Part shown: positions 11,271-22,900 of the stretch, in pieces
How positions within the stretch are numbered: the stretch's first letter is position 1
Layout: each line of letters begins with the position of its first letter
Source: Parasponia andersonii
Taxonomy: Eukaryota; Streptophyta; Magnoliopsida; Rosales; Cannabaceae
Length of the DNA stretch: 64,000 bases
Assembly (NCBI GenBank): GCA_002914805.1
Contig: JXTB01000090.1
Location: 712,934-776,933 of the forward strand
Direction of reading: 5' to 3'
Program-made: the position numbers and the translations under genes
Notes under the pieces: generated by a model
What the model was told of the DNA's origin: nothing
The model's input: the letters and a program-made list of their open reading frames with translations, nothing else
The model's database searches: none

Positions 11271-14200
11271 ATATTCTTTCACTTGAAGACTTGATTTTAA
11301 TCATTTCTTAACACTTAAAAAATTTCTCTATTCTTCGCTTGTCAATTCTTTATACTGCTTATGTATCGCTAGGTCATAGAGGATCTACACCAGTAGAACT
11401 TGTTAGTATTGATTGGTTTGGTTAAAACATCTGCTAGGTTCTCTTTGGTGTGAATCTTCTTCATATCCACACTTTTATCTTTTACTACTTCTCAAACAAA
11501 GTGATATTGAATACATATGTGCTTTGTCCTAGAATGAAGGGCTGGATTCTTTGCAATGTGCAAGACACTTTGACTGTCACAAAACAGAGGAATCTTTTCT
11601 TGTTTGTGCCCGAGTTCCTCCAATATCTTTTGAACCTAAATAACCTCTTTGCAAGCTTGTGTAATCACCATGTATTATGCTTTTATTGTAGATAAAATTA
11701 CAACAGTTTACAGTTTCAAAACCCAACTTGCAGCTCCTTTTGCAAGAGTAAACACATAACCTATAGTAAATTTTCATTTATCAAGATCACCCATAAAATC
11801 TGAATCAACATATCCTCTGACAATAAATTCTGATCCTCCATAACATAATGTAGTATCTGAGGTTCTATTGATATACTTCAGAATCCTCTTCACAGTATTC
11901 GAATGCTCTCTACCAGAATTCTCCATATACTGACTAACTACTCCCACTGCTTGTGCAATGTCTGATCTTGTACATATCATAAGAAACATTAGGTTTCCCA
12001 CTGTTGATACATACGGTACTCGAGATATCTCCATCCTCTTTGCTTTTTTGCTAAGACACATCCCGAAAGATAACTTGAAATTAATAGAAAGTGGGGTAAA
12101 TATTGGCTTACAATCTTGCATATTGAAGCAACATAAGATTTTCTTCAAATAATTCTTTTGAGAAAGCCAAATCTTCCTGTTACTTTTGTCTTGATGAATT
12201 TGCACCCCTAGAATCTTGTTTGCTACTTCCAAGTCCTTCACATCAAATTCTCTAGCCAATTGTGCCTTTAATTCTTGGACTTTACTTTTGTTGGGGCCCG
12301 TTATCGACACGTCATCCATGTACAATAGTAAGATAATGAAATCACTATTTTCATCAAACCTTCTAAGGTATGTGTAGTAGTCTAAACTGAGTCTGTTGTA
12401 AGCTTATGATGAAGGAATTAAATCTCTTATTCAAATACCTCGGTGCCTGTTTACTATATAGAGATTTGTTCAACCTACAAATCAAGTTTTCCTTACCTGT
12501 TTCAGCAAAACTTTCTAGTTTGAGCTTATAAATTTCTTTTTCAAGTTTTCCATGACGAAAAGTAATTTTCACATGTTGTTGCTCTAGATGAAGGTCAAAC
12601 GTAACACGCATCGCCAGAACTGCTCTAACTGTTGTCAGTCGAACTACAAGTAAAAATATCTCGTTGAAGTCAATGCCTTCTTTCTGAGTATATCCCTTTA
12701 CCACAAATCTCGCACGATACTGCTCCTCTTGATCATTACTATCATGATTGATCTTGTAGACCCATTTCTTGCTAATAGCCTTCCTTCTTTGTGGTAGCAA
12801 AATAAGACCCATGTCTTGTTCTTATGAAGGACTTCAATCTCTTCTTGCATTGATATCATCCTTAGGGATACATCGCGACTTTTGGTAGCATCATGGAAAG
12901 CTGTTGGCTTTCCATCCTCTATTAAAAGATAATATGTAATGTTGCTTTCAATGATATAATCCAAGTCCTATACTAGTGGTCTTCTCTCACGAGTTGACCG
13001 ATGAATTTCAAAAGTCTTTTCCTCGACTAGTTCTTCTACTTCGTACTCTGGTATTACTTCAGAAAAATCTGAATCTTCAGTATTCTTTTCTACCTGAACT
13101 ATAGTAGTTTTTGGTTTGCTATCGTCTTTTTTTTGTTGCAGTTTATTCTTTGCAAATATCATATCCTTGTTGATGATAACCTTATAGGCAGTGGGATTCC
13201 ATAAGTGATACCCTTTGACTCCATCAGCATATCTTAAGAATACACACTTTGTGGACTTTGAATCTAATTCTGTGATTTCTTGAGTATTGTACATCACGTA
13301 CACAAGGCTTCCAAATGTATATAAGCGAGAGTAATCAGCAAGCTTATTGGTCCACATCCTTATCAGTGTCTTTAGATCAATCATTGTTAATAGAGATTGA
13401 TTAATTATATAATAAGCAGTTTTGACTGCTTCTACCTAAAATGTCTTAGGTAGACTTGTAACTCTCAACATTGCTCTTGTCCTTTCTAACAAGGTTCTAT
13501 TCATCTGTTTTGCTACTTTATTTTGCTAAGGAGTGTATGCCGCTGTAAACTATCTCTTGATACATTCTTGTTAACAAAAGTTATCAAACTCATCGCTTGT
13601 ATATTCTCCTCCATTGTCTGTCCTCAAACACTTGATCTTCTCTTCAAATTCAAGCTTTATCTGCGTTTTGAATATTTTGAAGACTGAAAATACATCTGCC
13701 TTTCTCTTGATAGGATACACCCACATCTTTTGGAGTAATCATCAATAAAAGATACAAAATATCTAGCTCCTCCTAGAGACATCACCGGTGCTAGACTTGG
13801 TTCACTCTAATGTATCTAGCATATCTTTTATTGACTTCTAGAACTGGTTATGCTAAATTTTAATCTATATTGCTTGCTTGTGACACAATGCTCACAAAAA
13901 GGTAAAGATACCTTTGTGAGACTAGGAAGCAATCTCCGTTTAGAGAGAATCTTCAAGCTTCGTTCCGACATATGGCTGAGTTTACGATGATACATCATCG
14001 TTAATTCTTCTCCGAAATTTGTTGAAGTAACTGATGCTTCCGCTTCCATCAGTATATCTTTTTTAAGTATATACAGATTCACTGTGATCTTCTCTGCCTT
14101 CATTACTATAAGTACGCCCTTCGTGATCTTCATGAGCCCATTCTCGACACGAGTTTTGCAACCAAAGTTATTTAATTATCCCAAGGATAATATATTTTTC

Positions 14201-15425
14201 TTCAAGCCCTTCACATATCGCACCTCTTAAATAGTAAAAACAGTGCCATCGTACATCTTCATCTTGATAGTGTCAATCCTAGCGATTTCTAAAGTATAAT
14301 CGTTACTCATGAATACAGATCTTCCTAAGATAGTTTCATATATGTGAAACCAATCTCTATGAGAAATCATGTGCCATATTGCTCTTGAATCTACTAACTA
14401 AACATCAGTGAGCTTCTTTCTGTCCTTAGAAACTGTTGCTACTTTGCTATACCGAATTTCTCTATCATTTGAAATACTTGCAATATTCTCCTGAGTAATT
14501 GATAACTCGAGGTCCTTTCCTCTAGAATTCCCATTCTTTTTGAGTTGCCAACACTCTTTTTGGACGTGCCCCTTATTGCCACAATGATAATACTTGACAT
14601 TCTTCTTACTTTTTGACTTTGATCTACCATGACTTTGACTCTCACTAGAGTCACGTTCCGTTGATCTCCCTCTCATTGTCAAAGCCTCTACTTGTTGTGA
14701 ATTTGCTAATTAGTCCTCTTTGTTCTTACATTGATTTTCTTTTTCGAGAACAACAGCTATAAGATCGTTGAAAACTAGAGTTATAGCATTATTGGTCACA
14801 TTTATGATGAGTTGATTGTATAAATCAGGTAGATTTTGAAGTAAGATTTGTACATTTATTATCCTTTATTTTATGCTCCATAGATTTTGTATATTCATTA
14901 TCCTTTATTTTATACTCCATTGCCGTGAGTTGTGAAAATAGAATATTGAGGGTGTTGATGTGGTTGGTCATTGTTGTTGATTCTGCCATCCGAAGTGTGT
15001 AAAGCCTTCTCTTCAAGAAAATTTTGTTGTGTAGTAACTTAGCCTGATACAGCTTTGTGAGTGTATTCTATATCTTTTTTGCTGACTTTTTCTCTTCAAT
15101 GCTCAACAAGACTCCATCTACTAGTGCCAGATATAAGTTAGTGATAACATTGTCATCGATCTAGTCCCACATTTTATCATCAGTAATCTCAGCAGGTCTT
15201 TTCCCAATTATTACTAGGCAATTATCTTTTCTCAAGATTACTTTTATATTCATTTTCTATAGAGAGAAATTGCTCCCATTGAAATTCTTAATATCGAATT
15301 TCGTTGCCATTTTTGTTCACAATGATTTATTCAGTTACTATTGTTTCACTGTATATGAACAATATCGTATATGTGAATAGTGTCATATATATGAATAATA
15401 TTCCAACCAATAGCTCTGGTACCAC

Positions 15426-16016
15426 TGTTAGGAGATCGACTTTGCAGAAATGACAACACACAGCTAAAATACGAGTTGAGAAAATTTAGATAAAATGAAA
15501 AAGATAAGGCACACAAAAGATTTAACGTGGTTCACCCAATTTAAGCTACGTCCACGAATAAAGCTATGAAGAATTTTACTATGAAAAGAAGATTACAACT
15601 TACTTATCTCTTTTGAAATAGGAGAAAACACTCTTTCTAAATAATTTAGGAGAAAACAAGTAGGACACTAAGAGGAATTCCTAGGTTTGAATTTTTTCTT
15701 AAAAAGGTCGAGAATTTTAGACTAGGATGCAAAATAAGTGATGAAGCCCTTCATATTTATGGACTTGAAAGGTAGTGTGAACATCATTTTTTACTATTAC
15801 TATTAAGGTTGCTCTTTTCACTGTTGTTATTACGGTTGCTCTTTTTACTATTGCTATTGCGGCTGCCTTTTTTACTATTGCTATTACGGCTATCCTTTTT
15901 ACTATTGCTATTTAGCTACTCTTTTTACTATTACTGTTGCAACTGCCTTTTTCACTGTTTTTATTGTAATTTTATTGTAATTGGCTAGTGAGCTGTAATT
16001 GTTAACGTGTTTAACA
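15426..16016 (-). repeat. 5' LTR of the copia fossil
   Basis: This is the promoter-side LTR of the minus-strand element, adjoining the tRNA-Met primer-binding site. It carries the longer version of the GCTCTTTTTACTATTGCTAT minisatellite at about 15795-15960. Confidence 0.85.
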
Positions 16017-16021
16017 ATTTT

Positions 16022-16879
16022 GAGTTTTTCAAGTTGGATTTTAATACTGGGAAAATTTAAAAAGAAGATTTTTTTTTTCGAAGTTCGGGCTTGATACCTC
16101 GATTCTATTCGAAGTGAATTTTCATGAACCAGAATTGATTGTAAATTGCATTATGAGGTTTTGATTTGGGTTCAAAATTCATTAAAGTTAAACACTGACT
16201 AATTTGAACCATCTATTAAAATAGATTCCACAACCTCACTCGCATCTATTTCAGGTTTAAGATTATGTTTGGTAAGAGAAAAAATAAGGAGACGAAAATA
16301 GTAGAAAGGAAAAAATCAGTTATTTAGTTTAAAAAAAAAAATGAGTGAAAAAATTTTGAAGTGAGGTTCACTTTTTATTTCTTCTCCTAAAATAAGAGAA
16401 AAGGAATAATTTTTTTAAAATGTATAAATAAATTAAACTACTAAACTATTTTTACATACTTAATTTTAAATAATAATAACGTATAAGTAAAATAATTATT
16501 TTAAATTAAACTAATTTTTTAAGCCTAAAAAACACATTTTCTATTCTTTTTATTTTCTTTCCACTCCGTCCAGCGTAGCCTGCCAACTCATGACTTATTT
16601 ATTGTGACTCGTTTTTTTCACCTTATCATCTTCAGAGATATTTTCACTATCAATCTATAAACTATTAAAATTTCACCATCAAATCAAATCATACGGTCAG
16701 CCTTCCCCAATCCCACACTCGATCCAACGATCCAAAATCCTCAAACCATAGTATGTAAAAACCCCGAAACCAAAACTTTATTCAAAAATATTTGATTTGA
16801 GAGAGAGTTTTTAAGACCCAAAACTCCCCATTTTCTGCAAAAAGCTCAACCTTTCTCTCTCTAAGACCCCCCAAAAATC
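16022..16879. other. Upstream region of the DUF538 gene
   Basis: AT-rich DNA, then the likely promoter and leader of the DUF538 gene. A CT-rich tract ending just before the start codon at 16880 is probably in the 5' untranslated region. No convincing TATA box was picked out. Confidence 0.4.
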
Positions 16880-18820
16880 ATGGCTTCCAACCCAAAACTC
16901 CACTCAATTCACACCCTTTTCCTCCTTCTCTTCTTCGTCTCCACTGCCACTTCTTCTTATTCTTCTTCTTCTTCTTCTCCACCAGCTCCGTCGCCGCCGA
17001 CTCCAACGGTCTACGACATCCTCCCCAAATTCGGGCTCCCGAGTGGGCTCTTACCCGACTCGGTCCTCAACTACACGCTCTCAGACGACGGCCGATTTGT
17101 CGTCGTTTTGGAGAACCCCTGCTACATCGAGTTCGATTACTTGGTCTTCTACGACAAGACCATTACTGGGAAGCTCAAGTATGGGTCGATCACGGAGCTG
17201 AAAGGGATTCAAGTGAGGAAGTTCTTTATTTGGTTCGATGTGGATGAGATCAGGGTCGATTTGCCCCCCTCCGATAGTATCTACTTCCAGGTTGGCTTCA
17301 TCAACAAGAGACTCGATCTGGGTCAGTTCAAGACTGTCCGTTCTTGCTATATCGCTCTCTCTGGTTGTGCTCCTCGCTCATGGAAACAAACTCTTGAGGT
17401 ACTTTTTCATATAAATATGTTTTTGAGAGATTTGATATACCCAGTATTCTTTATTATATGCTTTTTGAATTTATACTTTAAAATTATGTTAGTGTCATAT
17501 TTTTTTTATGAATCTTGATGAACAAGGAAAAAAGGGTTTAAGTGCAAATATTTATGTTTATGTTTTTTTTTTTGTGAATTATGTTTTATAGGGCAGGGTT
17601 TTTGATATTGAAGAGGGTTTTAAGTATTATTAGTTGCTGTAGTATTCTTTGTTCTTTTGTGAGGGAGTCGCTGATAGTTGGAATTGGTTTGAGTCACAGA
17701 TTTGGATTCATTAGAGAGAAAAAAAAATAGTTTTTATAATTGGATTATGTAGTGCTTGGATATTCTATGTTGACAAGAAAAGAGCAAACGGAACTGCCTT
17801 TTAAGGCTATGCTCACTAATTCGTCATACATGCATGTATTTAGTGGCACATTTCAGTGACAAGTTTTGGTGAATCTCTTCGATAATTACTGATACTCATA
17901 ACTCACTTTGTGATTCTTTTACATACTCCTTTTTGCATCTCTCACATTTCAGTGATGTTTTTAGACATTATAAACTAGTGGGCATCACTGTTTTTTCCTT
18001 TAAGTGGGTACTATATTTTGTTAAATGGAGCCCTTGTGAGTTATTGGATCTTGCAACTGAACAATTATGGGCAGAATTTGCTAGATCTGGTGTTTTATGG
18101 AGTTTGAAGTTTAAACTTGAAATCATAAAGGACTCGAGGCATTTTCTCATAGCTGGATATTCTAAGATGGTTATAAACTTTTCATGAATGAGTTCAATTC
18201 CAGAAGAAAGAGCACGGTGCTGAAGTTTAATTATTCTGTTGTGTTTGACATGGTATTTCAGTGAAGCTTAATATGTGATGAAATTGAAAACCTTATCTTG
18301 TTCATTTGAATTATATTGAAATTCATTTCTAATTGGTTGGGAGATACAACGAGTTTTCTCATTTGATTTCTAAGCCTGGCTAGTTTTTGGATTGTGATTA
18401 GTGACTCATTTGGTGTTAGAATTTTGTTGGTGTATTCTATAAATGGAAGCTAAAAATTATAGTATAAGCATTTAATCTCATTGAACAGCTTGTGAGGTTT
18501 TGCCGTCTTCTAATCAAGATATCCTTCCTTCATGCGCAGTTATGATCGCATTGGCAAATGCTTGTTAAATCACATAAATTTCTCATCCAAAACATTTTTC
18601 TCTTTTTGTTCCCTTCAATTAGGATTTATGAATTCTAACTATGTTCTTCTAACCGATCTTATTTCATGTTTCCCTAACAAGATATGCATGCAATTCACTA
18701 ATCAGGAGATTTTAACTTGTATAGTTTTTTCTTATCTGTTGTTTTCTCACTTCTGTAAATAATTGTGATTTGCAGCTCCCAGCCCCAGTGGAAGAGCTTC
18801 AGATGCTAATTACAGAGTAG
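16880..18820 (+). CDS. DUF538 protein, secreted
   Basis: Two exons, 16880-17398 and 18776-18820, joined by a phase-0 GT-AG intron, give 187 residues. Residues 1-26 are a signal peptide, followed by a Ser/Pro-rich linker (about 27-42) and one DUF538 domain (about 43-155). The domain shows the family hallmarks: DILPKFGLPSGLLPDSV, then YTLSDDGRF, then NPCYIEFD, then GKLKYGSI, LKGIQ and FFIWFDV. A two-exon form with a very short last exon is plausible for this branch, but the last 15 residues rest on the splice prediction. The molecular role of DUF538 is not established; the family includes SVB, which affects trichomes in Arabidopsis, and the fold has been likened to lipid-binding BPI-type domains. 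This copy is clearly divergent from the tandem pair at 30-33 kb, so it is not a recent duplicate of them. Confidence 0.86.
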
Positions 18821-19559
18821 GCACCAATCCAATAAGTGGTTTTGGCAGACAAGGCTTTAAAAGTCTTCTGGTTGGTTTGGTATATTACGTCCAAATCTCT
18901 AGTCTAGTAAAGCGTGAATCCAGTGTAAGTGTGTAACATGCTTAAATTTTCAAGACGTGTTACAAAGCTGTGTTTTAGAAGCCGTTACTATTTTATCTCT
19001 GTTGAACTTCCAATTGTAAAATATCATATTTGAGTAACTAGTTACTACTGTAAATTGGATTAGTCATGGTACGCTAACAATGTTGACAATATTATTACAA
19101 AAGTACCTAACTAGACGAAATATAATTGATACTTAAGATTTCAGTTCAGTTTGGCTTTAGCACACATGCATTATTTGGTAGGACGAAAAAGGAAAGACGA
19201 AATTGAGAGGATAAAGGAATTAACAGGGGATAAGTTTTCTTGTTTCGGGGGCCACGATTGAAAATGACCAAAATGTGATAGAATCCTTCCTAACCTTCTT
19301 TTTAATTTATAATTCTTTTGTTTAACTTTTTAGGTTTATACGTGTATTCATCAACTGACTGAGCAAGTTTTTCAACACAATATTAAACTCCAATATTCTT
19401 GCTCCCCAAAATAAAAAATAATTACGAATCTCTCATCGGTTTCCAAATAAAATATGGTATGTAGTTGGCATCGAAGATTCGCACAAGTTTACAAGACTCC
19501 CCTGCAAGTTGCAGTTTCTAGCTATCGAATATTTTTCGGTAAGCTCCGTTAATAGAATT
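18821..19559. other. 3' flank of the DUF538 gene and intergenic DNA
   Basis: Probable 3' untranslated region, then AT-rich DNA up to the next LTR fossil. No gene seen. Confidence 0.4.
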
Positions 19560-21350
19560 TGAAAGTTCCGAGGGGCCAATTTTAGACAAGTACCACCAAT
19601 TTGAAACAAAAACAATCTGATTAGAGCAAGAACTAAAAGCATAAGGAAAAAAAAAAATTCAACTACAATTTCTCTTAGTTTATTTCCATGAGACCAGATC
19701 CAGCAATTATCAAATCAACTAAATCAGATCAAGGCCAAATTACATTACATGGACTTATACATAAAAGAGAAAACTCCCTTTCTATTTTCAATAATGACAT
19801 GAGCAAATCTCCTTGATTGAAGAAAATCTGAGGTAACAAAGTCTCCCATTCGACTTTGAACAAGTTAGGCTTCCCCTAACTCAGATGACTGAGAATCCCT
19901 CCTAGCTGCAGCAGCTCGAACTCCACTCGAGCTTGAACAAATCAAGAGAATCTCTGTCTTGACCGAAACTTGAATCTCTCAAGTTTTTGATATGCACATG
20001 GAACTTGTTTAGTGACAAAACATGGTAATGGACTCTTGTGTAATAGTCAAATACCATCTATTTCATCCACAAAAGATGGGTGCAGCGACAACCAGTGATA
20101 TAAACTCAGCCTCTGCGGTAGAAAGTGAGACGGAGTTCTATTTTTTACAGTACCATGACACCAAGTTGTTTCCTGAGTAGAAAAAGCTATTCGTAGTACT
20201 CTTGTGGTCATCTAAGTAAACAACAACACCTCAAGTATCTTAGTTGACGTAAGTTATCAACTCTCGTTCTGATACCAAATGAAAGTTTTAATGGTCCAAT
20301 TTTAGACAACTACCAACTGGAGTTAACACTTAATCAATTTCAAACAAGAACGATCCAATTAGAGTAAGAACCAAAAGTTATTATAAGTTAAAAAAAAAAA
20401 AAAATCAATATAAGGGATTTTTACATGGTTCAACAAAGATTTCTCTTAGCCTATATCTTTGGGACCAAGTCTAGCAAAATCCAATCAAGGTCGAATTACA
20501 CTACATGGACTTATACATAAAAGAGAAACTTACTTTCTACTTTCAATATTGCCACAAGCTAATATTTCTTGATTGAAGAAGATCTAAGATAGCCAAGTGT
20601 CAAAACCCTAGCTTTAAATTAGACAATTGTGTGGCACTTAGCATAATCCATTGTACTAAGTCAACCTACTAACACTCAAGAAAGGGACTTAGAGTAAGCT
20701 TTGAGACAAAATGGCAAAAGATAAAAGAGTTTAGGTAAATGAAAATTTTGTATTACTCTTACAATGCTTACAACTCTCATAAATAGGACTTGTGTACAAA
20801 TGAATCCAAGAGATCCTTTATATAGGCAAAGCCTAAATCAACCAAAGGTTATGATCGTAGTAAGTGGCAAAATCTTACAAAAGGTCTAGAATATTCCCAA
20901 ATAAAGTAATAATATCTACAAAGATATTTACATAGAGAAATCTAGAACAAGCATGACTTATATCCTTCCAAGAGGTTCATCCACCATCTTGGCTCTTCCA
21001 AATCATTCTAGAAGCTTCTAGGACAGTTCCAACCCATTTAGCACTATCTGACTTTGTCTAGAGTATTCTAAGACTTAGAAGCGCCATCTAAAGTTTTCTA
21101 ACACAACTAAGACCTCTCTTGATTATTCTAGAAGTGTTCACCACATTCTAAGACCTTCCTCTATCCGTTTGGGTAAATAGTATATATAAAGGATCTTAAA
21201 GTCATGGGCAGCAATATTTAAATTTTGTGGAGCCAAATAAGCGAGGCGTAACACAAGTCTCTCACTAGGCTCTGAACAAGTTAGGCTCTCCCTAACTCAG
21301 ATAAATGAGAATCACTACCTGTTGCAGCATCTCAAACTTCTTTCAAACGA
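19560..21350 (-). mobile_element. Ty1/copia fossil reduced to two LTRs and a short interior
   Basis: Two related LTR segments, about 19560-19996 and about 20280-21350 (the second interrupted by a different solo LTR), run in the same direction. Between them lie a remnant of a copia RNase H region (around 20080-20140, with the STAEAE signature on the minus strand) and a primer-binding site complementary to tRNA-Met at 20261-20279, directly beside the second LTR. Orientation is therefore minus. The element is broken and most of its interior is gone. The outer limits of both LTRs are approximate, set by where similarity to the third family member (about 36370-37148) fades. The LTRs differ clearly from one another, so it is old. 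Confidence 0.75.
20598..21253 (-). mobile_element. Solo LTR of another family nested in a copia LTR
   Basis: A 656-base block starts TGTCAAAACC and ends GCGTAACA (on the minus strand it starts TGTTACGCC and ends GGTTTTGACA), and interrupts the alignment of the two copia LTRs. CAAG occurs on both sides (20594-20597 and 21254-21257) as the target duplication. No internal genes, so it is a solo LTR left by recombination. The ends look like a Ty3/gypsy-type LTR, but family assignment is tentative. It must be younger than the host LTR. Confidence 0.72.
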
Positions 21351-22900
21351 TATTGAGTGTACTTTCACAGAGTTAGCCAAAATTAAATACTTTACATGAT
21401 TACTAGTCAAATGAATAATGCCACGAACACACAAATTACACCTAAAACTTACACACATTAACATGATATGTATTTTAACTACGTACATAAGAGTTTTATG
21501 TGTAATTTGTGTATGTCTCTACCGTTATTCCAAAGTCAAATAATTGCTGAAGTTGATCAACTTTGTTTAGTTTAAACATCAGGTTTGGATTGTAAGACAT
21601 GTGAAGTTTAATTATACGACGAAATTTGCTTAGATGAAATATTATAATGGTCAACTTACGGTTTAGAAATTAAACCCCTTTCCGGTCTGATGGAAATTTT
21701 ACCAATAAGTATGTATTGGTAAGGGGTACTTTCTGAGAATTTACACACGTATTTGGTTGTCCTAGTTTTCCCTCTAAATAAAGGATTTTAGTGTGTCGAC
21801 TTTAGGCAAGTAAGTTTATAAAAAGAAATCACAGAGTCGAGAACAAGATTTGGGAGATTTCATCGCAAATTTTCTTTTTTATCATAGTGAAAAATCTACA
21901 GCAATAAAAAAGTTGACATAGTTTTCATATTGAGAGTAAATCCCTATAAATTTGTGTGTACTTATTTGCTTCTATTTTCTATTTTGCTGCTCTTGGTAGT
22001 AAAAATTAGCCACGTTATTCCTCAACATGGGTTTCAGTTTTCTCATCTAAGTTCTGTTCTCTTTTTTTTTTTAGTCATTTTTTCATTTGTGATTTAGGAT
22101 AACGGACATTTAAAAAATGTGGGAAAATTTTATAACCACCAGTTGGAAGTTGGTCAAACATTTTTAGGTGTATTGAATGTTAGAACAGGACTATGTCTTT
22201 AGTCTTTGGCCAACATTATAAATCCTTGTACAATTATAGTTCCATTACTAAACTTCAACGTCCAAGTGGGTATTGATGATGCCCTTGGTACGAGAGAAGT
22301 GATCTTGGTGTATAAATGTCATTAAATTCATAATGTATATATATACATTAGGTGTACACTTGATTTTCATTTCCATGTATCCGTAATTCATGATAGGTGA
22401 CTTTATCATTGTAGTGCCCCATGCCATTGTCTGTCTATTTCACACTTCTGTCTATTTCACACTATTGAACGAAAGAGTAATCTTTGAACGAATGCCAAAT
22501 TTTATAGTTTGATATTGGATCAATGACCTAAGTCGCTTCGGAATTTTAAATTTTAACGCATAGAAATATATACTTTTTTTAAAAAAATTAAATTGCGGCT
22601 ACGTGGTACTTCTTTATTTTTTCTTTTTCTTCTTATTATTTTATTTAATTTTTTTTAATAGCATATGTTGGGAGAGTAAAATAATGTCGTTTTATTTTTT
22701 TATTTTTGTTAGACAATAATACAGCTCTGTTAGGTCGTGTGGATAATCAATAGCATTTTAATTTTCCAATAATTTTTTTGGGTGATATCATTGTTTTAGA
22801 CCAACTAAATAATTAACAGTAACAGAATAGGACACCAACTAAATAATTAACAGTAACAGGATAGGACTAGGTCCAAACTCTGACACTATTGCCACACTAT
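21351..22900. other. Intergenic, AT-rich
   Basis: No gene seen. A 34-base unit (CCAACTAAATAATTAACAGT and following) is tandemly repeated at 22801-22868. Confidence 0.4.

Larger units (their letters stand above)
10715..16016 (-). mobile_element. Ty1/copia LTR retroelement fossil, structurally whole, coding-dead
   Basis: Two LTRs (10715-11270 and 15426-16016) begin TG and end CA and are flanked by the perfect 5-base duplication ATTTT (10710-10714 and 16017-16021). A primer-binding site complementary to initiator tRNA-Met lies at 15413-15424, just inside the right LTR, so the element reads on the minus strand. Recognisable parts, in minus-strand order: gag with a zinc-knuckle region (about 14400-15300), the GAG-pre-integrase segment (about 13830-14130), integrase (about 12970-13700), reverse transcriptase (about 11900-12960, with a YMDD box) and an RNase H remnant (about 11330-11800). 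This is the copia order. The coding part carries many breaks (more than ten). By eye the LTRs differ at about 19 of 124 aligned bases, mostly transitions, so the insertion is old, probably several million years. Confidence 0.9.
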
